From CAZUDO01 sp964618895 (GTDB taxonomy: Bacteria; Desulfobacterota; Binatia; DP-6): DNA of 30,400 nucleotides. The stretch is from NCBI GenBank assembly GCA_964618895.1, contig CAZUDO010000130.1, forward strand, positions 1 through 30,400. Reading direction: 5' to 3'. Positions 14,861 to 22,387 of the stretch are shown piece by piece (the stretch's first letter is position 1; every line of letters begins with the position of its first letter). The notes beneath the pieces are model-generated. The model had not been told where the DNA came from, did no database searches, and saw nothing but the letters and a program-made list of their open reading frames with translations. Made by a program: the position numbers and the translations under genes.

Positions 14861-17755
14861 CTACCCGCCAGCCGGGCGGCAGCGCAGCGGGGGCGCGGCG
14901 CTCCCGCCGGTGAGATCCACCACCGCGAGGGACGGCCCCATCTCAGGACAGCTCCAGGCCACCACCGTCCGGCCCGTCGCCGGCGCGCGGTAGACGATCG
15001 CCGTCTGGCCGTCCACCGTCACCTCGCCCGTGGCGTCGACCCGGCTCGCCACCGCCTCGGCTGCCAGCTGGTCGAGCCCGGCGCGATCGAGAACGCCGTT
15101 GGCCCGCAGCGCCTCGAGACGGGGCGTGCCGTCGCCGTCGGCCGTGAAGGTGAGCACGCGCCGGAACTCGCGTGAGAACAAGGATGAGCCTGCAGGCATC
15201 CCGACCAGTCGATAGCCGCCGTGCATCATGTGCAGGCCTGAGCCGGGCATGAGCTCGACGCCGTCACCCGCCGTGGCCGGGAGGGCGGCGGGCAGGTGCG
15301 CTCCCCCGGACGCCTCCAGAAGGGCGCGCAGGATGACGAACTGGTCGCTACCGAAGAGCGCCCGCGGCGCCTGCAGCTCGATACGCGGATGATCGTCGGA
15401 GTTGAGCGCCGCGCCGGCCAGCAGCTGGTCGAGGGTTTCCGGGCTTGCCAGCAGCGCGGACGCCAGGTCCTCGGGCACGGTCAGCCCGAGCCGGCCGAGG
15501 GCGCTCCCGCCGTCGGCCGCGAACGACGCCAGCGCGGGCGTGAAGTCGATCGGCGCATCGGACGCCAGCACCACGAGATCGCCGAGACTGCGCAGACGTT
15601 CGTAGAAGCCGAAGACGTACACGTTCGGGAAGCGATGCCGCAGCGTGGCGATCAGCGTCCAGACGTCGTCGGGACTCATGCTGTAGTACTGGAACCATTG
15701 CGCCAGGATGCCGCCCGGCCGCAGGCGCCGGCGGACGGCCGCGAAGAAATCGTCGGTGAACAGGTTGGCGACGCCGGTCATCCACGGGTTGCTGGGTTGG
15801 CTGATGATGACGTCGTAGGTGCGGGTGGGGTGGAAGGCGATGAAGTTCCGCCCGTCCTCGATGTAGCTGGTCACACGCGGGTCGCGGAGGGCGTCGTGGT
15901 GCAGGGAGCGGAAGTGGCGATCGCCCAGGTCGAGGACGTCGACGGAGATCTCGACCAGGTCGATGCGGGCCGCCGGATGGACCACGGTCGCGGCCAGCGT
16001 GACGCCGGCGCCGAAGCCCACAACCAGCACGTCGCGGGCTGCGGGCCGGAGCAGCAGCGGCAGGTGACCAAGCATGGCCTGCGAGAAGGCATCCCGATTG
16101 CTGGCGTCGGCCTTGCCGTTGACCAGCAACGCCCGCATGGCCGACCCGTAGTCGGCGACCGACACCGTCGCATCGAGTCCGTCGCGCACCTCGAGCACGT
16201 TGATGGTCGCGAGGCTCTCGGCGAGCTTGCCGGCTCGCCACAGCTTCAGTACGAGGCCGGGTTCCTTGTTGATGGGCGTGTGCATGAGGCGGTAGTCCCA
16301 GGCCGGCAGCAGGACCGGCACGCACGCGAGGCCCAGCAGGGCCGCCCCCTGGAGCCAGGCATACCGCCTGCGCCACCAGCGTCGGCCGGCGGCGCAGGCG
16401 ACCGCCGCCGCCGTCACCAGCGCGAGGAGATCGAGCGTTCCGCGCACCCCGATGCCCGGGATGAGGACGAAGCTGGTCGCCAAGGCCCCAAGCGTCGTCC
16501 CCGCCGTATTCACCAGGTAGACGAAGCCGAGTTCGCCCCCCAGCCGCTCGATGCCCCGGCTCGCGGCCGTCGCCACGGCGGGGAACGAGATGCCGAAGAG
16601 CACCGTCGGCGGCAGGATGATGAGCACCGCCGCCACCGTGTTGGCGAGATGGAAGGTCGCGAAGCCGAGCCCCAGCCGGTCGAGGACCACGAGCTGGAGA
16701 TAGAGGACGCGATTCATCACCGGCACCGTCAGGGCGAGATCGACGATCAGGAGGACGAGGCAGACCACGAACACCCGGCGCGGGTCGAAGCCCCGGCGCT
16801 CGCAGAGCGTGAACGCGAAGCCCCCGGCGACGATCCCGCCCAGGTACAGGGCCAGGATGACGGCGTAGCTGTAGATCGAGCTGCCGAAGTACATCGCGAA
16901 GAACCGGTTCCAGACCGACTCCAGCGCGAGCGCGACGAACCCCGAGAGGAAGAACGCGACCAGGAGACCGGACGGCATCGGGCTCCCCGTCGCCGATGCG
17001 CCGGGCGCGGGCACGGCGGCTCCCGGCACCGGCGCGCCGCGGCCGGCGATCCCCCACGCCACCAGGCCGATGGCGATGTTCGTCACCCCGCAGGCGAGCA
17101 GGGTGGCACGCACCCCGAGGCTCGGCAGCAGCACGAACGGGAGCGCGACGACGCCGATCGCGGCCCCGAGCGTGTTGAGCGCATAGAGCCGTCCGAGGCT
17201 TCGTCCGAGGCCTCCCGCCTGGCGGACCAGGTGCCGCGTCGCCACCGGCAGCGTGCCGCCCATGAGGAAGGCCGGCACGGCGACGAACAGGAAGCCGATC
17301 AGGAAGCGCGCCAGGGTGAGGAGCGCCGGGTGGCCGTGCAGCTGCCCGTAGCACAGGGCGTAGAGGCCGTTGCCCTGCGCCAGGAGGACGGGCGAGAGGA
17401 GGCCGCACACGCCGATCGCGACTTCCAGGAGCGCGTACAGGCGGAGCGGCCGCGGGACGCGGTCGGCACGGCGGCCGAGGACGAAGGCCCCCACCCCGAG
17501 GCCGGCCATGAAGGCGGCCAGGACGGTCCCGATGGCGTAGGTCGTCGAGCCGAGGATGAGCGACAGCTGGCGGGTCCACAGGCTCTGGTAGACGAGCGCC
17601 ACCGCGCCCGAGACGAGCAGCAGGAGGAGCACGAACGCCGCGGCAGGGACGCGGGTCTCGGGGTTGGAGTGGGATGGCACCACGGCGGCCGGGCGGGCCT
17701 CGGCACCGGATCGGGTAGCGCGAGTGGTCGCGGTTTTCAAACCGCCGTTCGCCAC
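14861..17755 (-). CDS. Membrane transporter-like / spermidine-synthase-like fusion protein
   Basis: The product is about 964 residues from a GTG at 17755; a later start is possible because the first 35 residues are low-complexity. The N-terminal half has many hydrophobic segments (about 38-245 and 270-495). They contain 'SLILGSTTYAIGTVLAAFMAGLG' and 'LMGGTLP', as in the MFS-like membrane part of 'fused MFS/spermidine synthase' proteins. The C-terminal half carries a methyltransferase-fold spermidine-synthase-like domain with 'VLVVGFGAGVTLAA', 'RIDLVEIS', 'YDVIISQPSNPWMTG' and 'LFTDDFF'. Such proteins are common in bacteria, but substrates and true polyamine synthesis are unproven. The last about 150 residues are an extra C-terminal domain I do not recognise. 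The gene is convergent with addA with only 4 bp between stops. Confidence 0.83.
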   Translation of the reverse strand: MANGGLKTATTRATRSGAEARPAAVVPSHSNPETRVPAAAFVLLLLLVSGAVALVYQSLWTRQLSLILGSTTYAIGTVLAAFMAGLGVGAFVLGRRADRVPRPLRLYALLEVAIGVCGLLSPVLLAQGNGLYALCYGQLHGHPALLTLARFLIGFLFVAVPAFLMGGTLPVATRHLVRQAGGLGRSLGRLYALNTLGAAIGVVALPFVLLPSLGVRATLLACGVTNIAIGLVAWGIAGRGAPVPGAAVPAPGASATGSPMPSGLLVAFFLSGFVALALESVWNRFFAMYFGSSIYSYAVILALYLGGIVAGGFAFTLCERRGFDPRRVFVVCLVLLIVDLALTVPVMNRVLYLQLVVLDRLGLGFATFHLANTVAAVLIILPPTVLFGISFPAVATAASRGIERLGGELGFVYLVNTAGTTLGALATSFVLIPGIGVRGTLDLLALVTAAAVACAAGRRWWRRRYAWLQGAALLGLACVPVLLPAWDYRLMHTPINKEPGLVLKLWRAGKLAESLATINVLEVRDGLDATVSVADYGSAMRALLVNGKADASNRDAFSQAMLGHLPLLLRPAARDVLVVGFGAGVTLAATVVHPAARIDLVEISVDVLDLGDRHFRSLHHDALRDPRVTSYIEDGRNFIAFHPTRTYDVIISQPSNPWMTGVANLFTDDFFAAVRRRLRPGGILAQWFQYYSMSPDDVWTLIATLRHRFPNVYVFGFYERLRSLGDLVVLASDAPIDFTPALASFAADGGSALGRLGLTVPEDLASALLASPETLDQLLAGAALNSDDHPRIELQAPRALFGSDQFVILRALLEASGGAHLPAALPATAGDGVELMPGSGLHMMHGGYRLVGMPAGSSLFSREFRRVLTFTADGDGTPRLEALRANGVLDRAGLDQLAAEAVASRVDATGEVTVDGQTAIVYRAPATGRTVVAWSCPEMGPSLAVVDLTGGSAAPPLRCRPAGG

Positions 17756-17791
17756 GACCCGCGCGCATGCGCCCGGTCCGCGTCGCGGCGT

Positions 17792-17820
17792 TTGAATTTC
17801 TCTTCTCTACACCTTATGGC
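17792..17820 (+). promoter_or_regulatory. Promoter-like block of the first HU gene
   Basis: TTGAAT at 17792-17797 and TATGGC at 17815-17820 are separated by 17 bp, which fits a sigma70-like promoter with a weak -10. A nearly identical block stands before the second HU gene (18282-18310). The conservation continues through 'GCGTGAA' and 'CTCAC' into the leader. That conservation between paralogues is the main support. A GAGGGGAGGAA ribosome site follows at 17846-17856, before the ATG at 17863. Confidence 0.6.
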
Positions 17821-17862
17821 GTGAACTCACATTTCTCAGCGAGTGGAGGGGAGGAACCGACC

Positions 17863-18270
17863 ATGGCCACCAAGACCGTGAAGAAGGGGTCCGCGACCGC
17901 GAACAAGGGGTCCGCGCGTCCCGTGTCGAAGCTGAACCTGAGCAAGCCGCTCAAGGTCACCGCGGCGTCGAAGACACGCAGCAAGGGTGACGTGTTCCGC
18001 ACCATCGGCGAGCACACCGGCGTCCACCGCCGGGACGTGGCCGCCGCGTTCCACGCCCTCGGCGCCCTCATCAAGGCCGACCTGTCGAAGAGCGGCGCGG
18101 GCGTATTCAAGGTGCCGGGCCTGATGCGGATCACCGTCACGCGCAAGCCGGCCACCAAGGCGCGCATGGGCATCAACCCGTTCACCAAGGAAGAGGTCAT
18201 GTTCAAGGCCAAGCCGGCCCGGAACGTCGTGCGCGTGCGGCCGCTGCGCGGGCTCAAGGAGATGGTCTGA
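17863..18270 (+). CDS. HU-family nucleoid DNA-binding protein, copy 1
   Basis: The product is 135 residues, starting at ATG 17863 behind a GGGGAGGAA ribosome site. A lysine-rich flexible N-terminal extension (about 1-40) precedes the HU fold. The fold includes 'DVFRTIGEHTGVHRRDVAAAF', 'VFKVPGLMRITVTRKPATKAR', 'GINPFTKEEV' in the DNA-binding arm and 'RPLRGLKEMV' at the end. HU proteins are usually about 90 residues; the extension resembles histone-like tails of some HU homologues. It binds and bends DNA as a dimer in the nucleoid. Compared with copy 2 it carries an extra segment near residues 9-16, apparently from a short repeated 'AAGGGGTCCGCG' in the DNA. The next gene is a near-identical tandem paralogue. 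Confidence 0.92.
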   Translation: MATKTVKKGSATANKGSARPVSKLNLSKPLKVTAASKTRSKGDVFRTIGEHTGVHRRDVAAAFHALGALIKADLSKSGAGVFKVPGLMRITVTRKPATKARMGINPFTKEEVMFKAKPARNVVRVRPLRGLKEMV

Positions 18271-18281
18271 CGAGGCCGCGT

Positions 18282-18310
18282 TTGAATTTCGCTTCTATAC
18301 ACTTTAAGGC
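18282..18310 (+). promoter_or_regulatory. Promoter-like block of the second HU gene
   Basis: TTGAAT (18282-18287) and TAAGGC (18305-18310) are separated by 17 bp, in the same arrangement and nearly the same sequence as 17792-17820. It begins only 11 bp after the stop of the first HU gene, so the second copy probably has its own promoter. An AGAGGAAAGGAAG ribosome region precedes its ATG. Confidence 0.6.
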
Positions 18311-18353
18311 GTGAATCTCACGATTCGCATCCACCAGAGGAAAGGAAGCCCCC

Positions 18354-18740
18354 ATGGCCACGAAGACTGTGAAGAAGGCGTCTGCCCGTCCGGTGTCGAA
18401 GTTGAGCCTCAGCAAGCCGGTCAAGGTCAGCGCGGCGTCGAAGACGCGCAGCAAGGGTGACGTGTTCCGCACCATCGGCGAGCACACCGGCGTCCACCGC
18501 CGCGACGTGGCCGCCGCGTTCCACGCCCTCGGCGCCCTCATCAAGGCCGACCTGTCGAAGAGCGGCTCGGGCGTATTCAAGGTGCCGGGCCTGATGCGGA
18601 TCACCGTCACGCGCAAGCCGGCCACCAAGGCGCGCATGGGCATCAACCCGTTCACCAAGGAAGAGGTCATGTTCAAGGCCAAGCCGGCCCGGAACGTGGT
18701 CCGCATCCGGCCACTGCGCGGGCTCAAAGAGATGGTCTGA
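18354..18740 (+). CDS. HU-family nucleoid DNA-binding protein, copy 2
   Basis: The product is 128 residues from ATG 18354. From about residue 28 to the end it is almost identical to copy 1: 'GSGVFK' against 'GAGVFK', and 'VVRIRP' against 'VVRVRP'. The N-terminal lysine-rich tail is shorter (no 'GSATANK' insertion) and has a few substitutions. The DNA-binding arm and C terminus are intact, so it should form HU dimers, perhaps heterodimers with copy 1. The duplication includes the promoter block, so the whole transcription unit was copied. A hairpin that could terminate it lies just downstream, before the convergent subtilisin-like gene. Confidence 0.92.
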   Translation: MATKTVKKASARPVSKLSLSKPVKVSAASKTRSKGDVFRTIGEHTGVHRRDVAAAFHALGALIKADLSKSGSGVFKVPGLMRITVTRKPATKARMGINPFTKEEVMFKAKPARNVVRIRPLRGLKEMV

Positions 18741-18750
18741 CGCCTCGGCG

Positions 18751-18795
18751 GCGCGGCGCGCCCCGGGGCATGAACCCCGCCGTGGCGTGCCGCGC
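18751..18795. terminator. Nested hairpin between convergent genes (possible bidirectional terminator)
   Basis: An outer 7-bp stem (18751-18757 with 18789-18795) encloses an inner 5-bp stem CGGGG/CCCCG (18764-18768 with 18775-18779). It lies in the 67 bp between the stop of the second HU gene and the stop of the minus-strand protease gene. There is no T-run, so intrinsic termination is uncertain. Confidence 0.4.
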
Positions 18796-18807
18796 TGAAC
18801 CCGCCGC

Positions 18808-21800
18808 TCAGCGCGTCAACCACCCGCTGTTGCGCGCGTCGTGATGGTAGCGCGGCCACGGCGCCGCCTTGCGCTTGCCGCGCCCGTGCCAGAGCCAGAG
18901 GCCGCCCTCGCGCGTCGTCACCGCCACCACCTGCCCCTTCACGAAGCGATGCGTCACCGCCGGCGACGCGATGATCCAGCCGCCGGTGAACTTGGGCCAG
19001 CCGGCGGCCGCGGCGCCGCTGGCGTCGACGGCGTGCACCAGGTAGCCGCCGCTGCCGATCAGGATCTCGGGCGTGCCGTCGCCGGAGACGTCGGCGACCG
19101 AGGGCTCGCCCAGAAACACGAGGTCGTCGAGCAGGCGCGGGAAGGCCGGCAGTGCCTCGCCCGTCGACACGCGCCACGCCCCCAGGTGCACGTCGTGGGG
19201 CAGCTGCTCGGCGGGCAACTGGGTGTCGAGCAGGCGGCCGAAGGCGGCGCCCGTCTGCACCCACACGATGTCGCCGTCGGGGCCGATGGGTGCGAACGTG
19301 CCGCTGCCGAGGCTCGGCACGGACGCGAACGGCTCGGTGGTCGGGCTGCCCGCGCCGAAGCTCGCCTTGTCGGTCGGCAGCGTGCGCGCCTTGCCATCGG
19401 CATCGACGCCGTAGAAGGACGTGCCGTCGGCGCGTAGCACGTACGCCGGCCCCGCCACCGAGGCGATGCCGACCTCGAGCGTGCCGTCGCCGTCGACATC
19501 CGCGAGCGCGGGCGCCCCCGGAACACCCTCGATCCACGGCAGCAGCTCCTCGGCGACGATCCCAATGCGTGCGGGCCAGCCCGGCAGGAACGGTCCTGAC
19601 GGGTTCCCGGCCCCGGCGGCATCGGCCGTTCCGCCCGCCGGGATGGCGTAGACGCGGCCGTTGGCGCGCGACAGCACGCCCAGGCCGGTAAAGGCCGTAA
19701 TGGTGGCGTTGCCCTCGGCGGCATAGTTGGGCGTCTCGCGGTATTCTTCGTTGGTGCCGACGACGATCACCGGCTTGCCGTCGCCTCTGAGCGGTCCGAT
19801 GGCCGGCGTCGACAGGATCTTCGTGCCCTGCAGGGCGACGGGCTCGCCGTCCACCACCCGCGGGACGACCTGGTGCGTGTCCGCATCGATCGCTGCCATC
19901 TGCGTGCGATCGACCATCAGCACCGGCCAGCCGGCCAGCGGCGTGCCGTCGTGCCGCCAGGCGTACACGTGGCGGTCGAGCGCCGCGACCACGATTTCGA
20001 GCGTCTTTCGCTTGCCGTCCAGGTCGGCGAGCACGGGCGGGGCCAGGATGCCGCGCTGCAGCCGATTGAAGCGATCGCGGATCGCGCGCGCGGAGTAGCG
20101 CGCGTCGGTCGTCACCGGGAAGCCGCGCCGGCGCCGGCCCTTGCGGTCCCAGACGTACACCTTGCCACCGAGCGATCCGGCGACCACCTCGACGCGGCCG
20201 TCGCCGTCGAGATCGGCGGCGGCGAGGCCGTTGCCGATCGATTCGGCGTACGTGGCCGGGAGGGCGTCGGTCGCGAACGCCCGCGACCCGACGTGCAGGG
20301 GGAGCGCATCCGTCGTCACCGGCCAGCCCTTCGGCTCACGGCCGTCGGGGCCGTAGGCGTGCACGCGCCCCTCCGAGGTCGCGACCAGCAGGCGCTCGCG
20401 CGCGCGCCTGCCCTTGCCCTTGAGCGCGATGAAGAGCGGCGACGGCTCGCCGCTGGCACCCAGGTCGCGCGGAAAGCCACGCAGCAGATCCGGGTCGTGA
20501 TGCACGTACACGGTGCGGCGTGCCTCGGCGCGCATCCCCCGGCCGTCGGTCACGCGGAGCCGCAGGGTGACCGTGAATGCGTCGGGCGTATTGTGCGGCG
20601 ACGGCGTGCCGCTCGGGGACGTCGACGGGACAGCGGCGGGATCGAACGCGCAGACGCTGGCCACCGCGGTCACGTCCCAGCGCCCCAGCTCCGTCGCCGC
20701 CAGCGCTCCGGTCTTGGCGCCCGCGTTCGCGATCAGATGGAACTGATCGCCCACCGGCTGCACGCCGCACCCGAACCCCAGCTCGTACCCGAACGACGTC
20801 GCGCGCGGTGCCGCCGCCGAGCCCACGATGGACACCGTCGGGGTGATCTCGGGGTCGAAGGTTCGCCACCACTCCGGGGTGAGCAGATCGGCCTCGGGCG
20901 GGATGGCGCCCGCGGCCACGGCCTCGACCGCGCGCTCGGCATGGGCCCGGCCGTAGCCGAAGTACTGGTCCCACCCGGCCTGCGACGCGAAGCGCGTGCT
21001 GGTCGTCCCCGGGAGCGGGAAGCCCGCCGTCCGGTCGGCCGAGAAGTCGATGTCGTCGGCGGTCAGGGTGAGGAGCTGGGCCACCTCGCTGGCCGACAGC
21101 GGATGGACGGCGCCGGTCGGATCCGTCCGGCGTGGCACGAGGAGCCCGGCATCCACGCGGTCGAGCGCCGCCGAGAGGAGCAGGCCGGCGATGCCGGCGC
21201 CGCGCCCGGTCGCCTCCGACGAGCACGACGACGACGAGATCGCGACCGCGATGTTGCCGCCGTAGTTCGTGCAGCCGTTCAGGAACAGATACGAATGCGG
21301 CGTCAGCTCGAGGCCGGCCACGTCCTCGTACTTGGTCACCGAGTTGACGGTGATGGTGTGGCGGTTGGCCGCCGGCACGTTGTGATGGAAGCTCTCCTCG
21401 TCGGCGGCGGACGCAATCACGGGCACGTCGTTGGCGTACGCGTAGTCGATGGCGTCGCGGGCGAAGGCCGAGTTGTTGATCGCGCCGAGCGCCTCCTGGA
21501 CGACGTGTGCACCGCTGTCGACGGCGAACACGACTCCCTGCGCGAACAGGTTCGAGTCGGCGATGAAGCTGTCGCCGACGCGGACCGGCAGCACCATGCA
21601 GTTCGGACACACGCCCAGGTCGCCGCCGTTGTCGGCCTCGGCACAGGAGTCGCGCGCCTGGCCGGTGCCGTGACCGTAGGACACCTCGTCGAACGGGTCG
21701 TTGTCGTCGTCCAGGAAGTTCCAGCCGGCTATGTCGTCGACGTACCCGTTGCCGTCGGCGTCGGTACGGTCGCTGAAGGCGAGCAGCAGGTCCTGCGGAT

Positions 21801-22338
21801 CGACGACGCCGTTCTGGTTGCGGTCGCCGACGCGCGGGTCGGCGGCGTAGTCGGCGGCGGTGAGCACGCCGTCGTCGTCCAGGTCGTACGCGTCGGGGTT
21901 CCGCCCGCCCGGGGCCTTGGTCTGCCCGCCGGCGTCCTCTGGCAGCGGCAGCTCGCGGCGGTTGAGCCGTACCTTGCGCGCCAGGTCGGCCATGGCGCCG
22001 GCATCGTCCCATTCGATGCCCGAGTCGAGCACCGCGATGACCACGTCCGGGCGCCCCGTGGTCGTCTGCCAGGCGCGGTCGACGCTCATGCCGGTCACGC
22101 CGAACAGCTCGTCGGGACGGGTGTCGATCGACGGGTCGCCGGTCTGGTCGCTGGTCAACTTCCACGCCGTGCCGCCGGTGAAGTCGCTCGGGCGGGTCGG
22201 CGGCTCGGTCGGAGGCAGCCGGAGATACGCGGCGTAGTCCTGCGGCGGCGTGCCGGCGGACGGGGCCGGGTACGGGAACGTGGCGTATGCGGTGGTGGCG
22301 ACGAGGAGCGGAAGGATGGCGAGGACGCGTGGGGCCAT
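18808..22338 (-). CDS. Secreted subtilisin-like (S8) protein with EF-hand-like insert and beta-propeller tail
   Basis: The product is 1176 residues with a signal peptide (1-19, 'LAILPLLVATTAYA'). The S8 domain covers about 75-470: 'VIAVLDSGIEWDD' (Asp105), 'VSYGHGTG' (His223) and 'SSEATGRGAG' (Ser374, with the usual Pro of 'SMATP' replaced by Gly). The oxyanion position normally read in 'AGNE' is 'AADEE' here (Asp313). Between Asp and His lies an insert with calcium-loop-like 'DLDDDGVLTAADY', 'DRNQNGVVDPQDL' and 'DADGNGYVDD'. The C-terminal half (about 640-1176) has repeated FG-GAP/PQQ-propeller-like segments such as 'VEVVAGSLGGKVYVWDRKG', 'LEIVVAALDRHVYAW' and 'PEILIGSGGYLVHAVD'. It lies 49 bp behind the caspase-like gene. 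TTGACA at 22369-22374 is only about 31 bp upstream of the ATG and no Shine-Dalgarno is visible. Confidence 0.86.
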   Translation of the reverse strand: MAPRVLAILPLLVATTAYATFPYPAPSAGTPPQDYAAYLRLPPTEPPTRPSDFTGGTAWKLTSDQTGDPSIDTRPDELFGVTGMSVDRAWQTTTGRPDVVIAVLDSGIEWDDAGAMADLARKVRLNRRELPLPEDAGGQTKAPGGRNPDAYDLDDDGVLTAADYAADPRVGDRNQNGVVDPQDLLLAFSDRTDADGNGYVDDIAGWNFLDDDNDPFDEVSYGHGTGQARDSCAEADNGGDLGVCPNCMVLPVRVGDSFIADSNLFAQGVVFAVDSGAHVVQEALGAINNSAFARDAIDYAYANDVPVIASAADEESFHHNVPAANRHTITVNSVTKYEDVAGLELTPHSYLFLNGCTNYGGNIAVAISSSSCSSEATGRGAGIAGLLLSAALDRVDAGLLVPRRTDPTGAVHPLSASEVAQLLTLTADDIDFSADRTAGFPLPGTTSTRFASQAGWDQYFGYGRAHAERAVEAVAAGAIPPEADLLTPEWWRTFDPEITPTVSIVGSAAAPRATSFGYELGFGCGVQPVGDQFHLIANAGAKTGALAATELGRWDVTAVASVCAFDPAAVPSTSPSGTPSPHNTPDAFTVTLRLRVTDGRGMRAEARRTVYVHHDPDLLRGFPRDLGASGEPSPLFIALKGKGRRARERLLVATSEGRVHAYGPDGREPKGWPVTTDALPLHVGSRAFATDALPATYAESIGNGLAAADLDGDGRVEVVAGSLGGKVYVWDRKGRRRRGFPVTTDARYSARAIRDRFNRLQRGILAPPVLADLDGKRKTLEIVVAALDRHVYAWRHDGTPLAGWPVLMVDRTQMAAIDADTHQVVPRVVDGEPVALQGTKILSTPAIGPLRGDGKPVIVVGTNEEYRETPNYAAEGNATITAFTGLGVLSRANGRVYAIPAGGTADAAGAGNPSGPFLPGWPARIGIVAEELLPWIEGVPGAPALADVDGDGTLEVGIASVAGPAYVLRADGTSFYGVDADGKARTLPTDKASFGAGSPTTEPFASVPSLGSGTFAPIGPDGDIVWVQTGAAFGRLLDTQLPAEQLPHDVHLGAWRVSTGEALPAFPRLLDDLVFLGEPSVADVSGDGTPEILIGSGGYLVHAVDASGAAAAGWPKFTGGWIIASPAVTHRFVKGQVVAVTTREGGLWLWHGRGKRKAAPWPRYHHDARNSGWLTR

Positions 22339-22387
22339 ATTGTACTCGACGCCAGGAGGTGAGGCCCTGTCAAGGCAAGGCGCGCGC

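Noticed and set aside
15296..17824. Plus-strand open frame of 842 codons antisense to the spermidine-synthase-like gene
   Set aside because: Composition is extremely rich in Arg, Glu and Gly with no domain; the minus strand encodes clear membrane and methyltransferase-fold motifs.
18254..19537. Minus-strand open frame covering the second HU gene and part of the protease
   Set aside because: It is the reverse complement of the HU gene; the same antisense pattern occurs on both HU copies.
19873..22362. Plus-strand open frame of 829 codons
   Set aside because: Antisense shadow of the subtilisin-like gene, without recognisable motifs.
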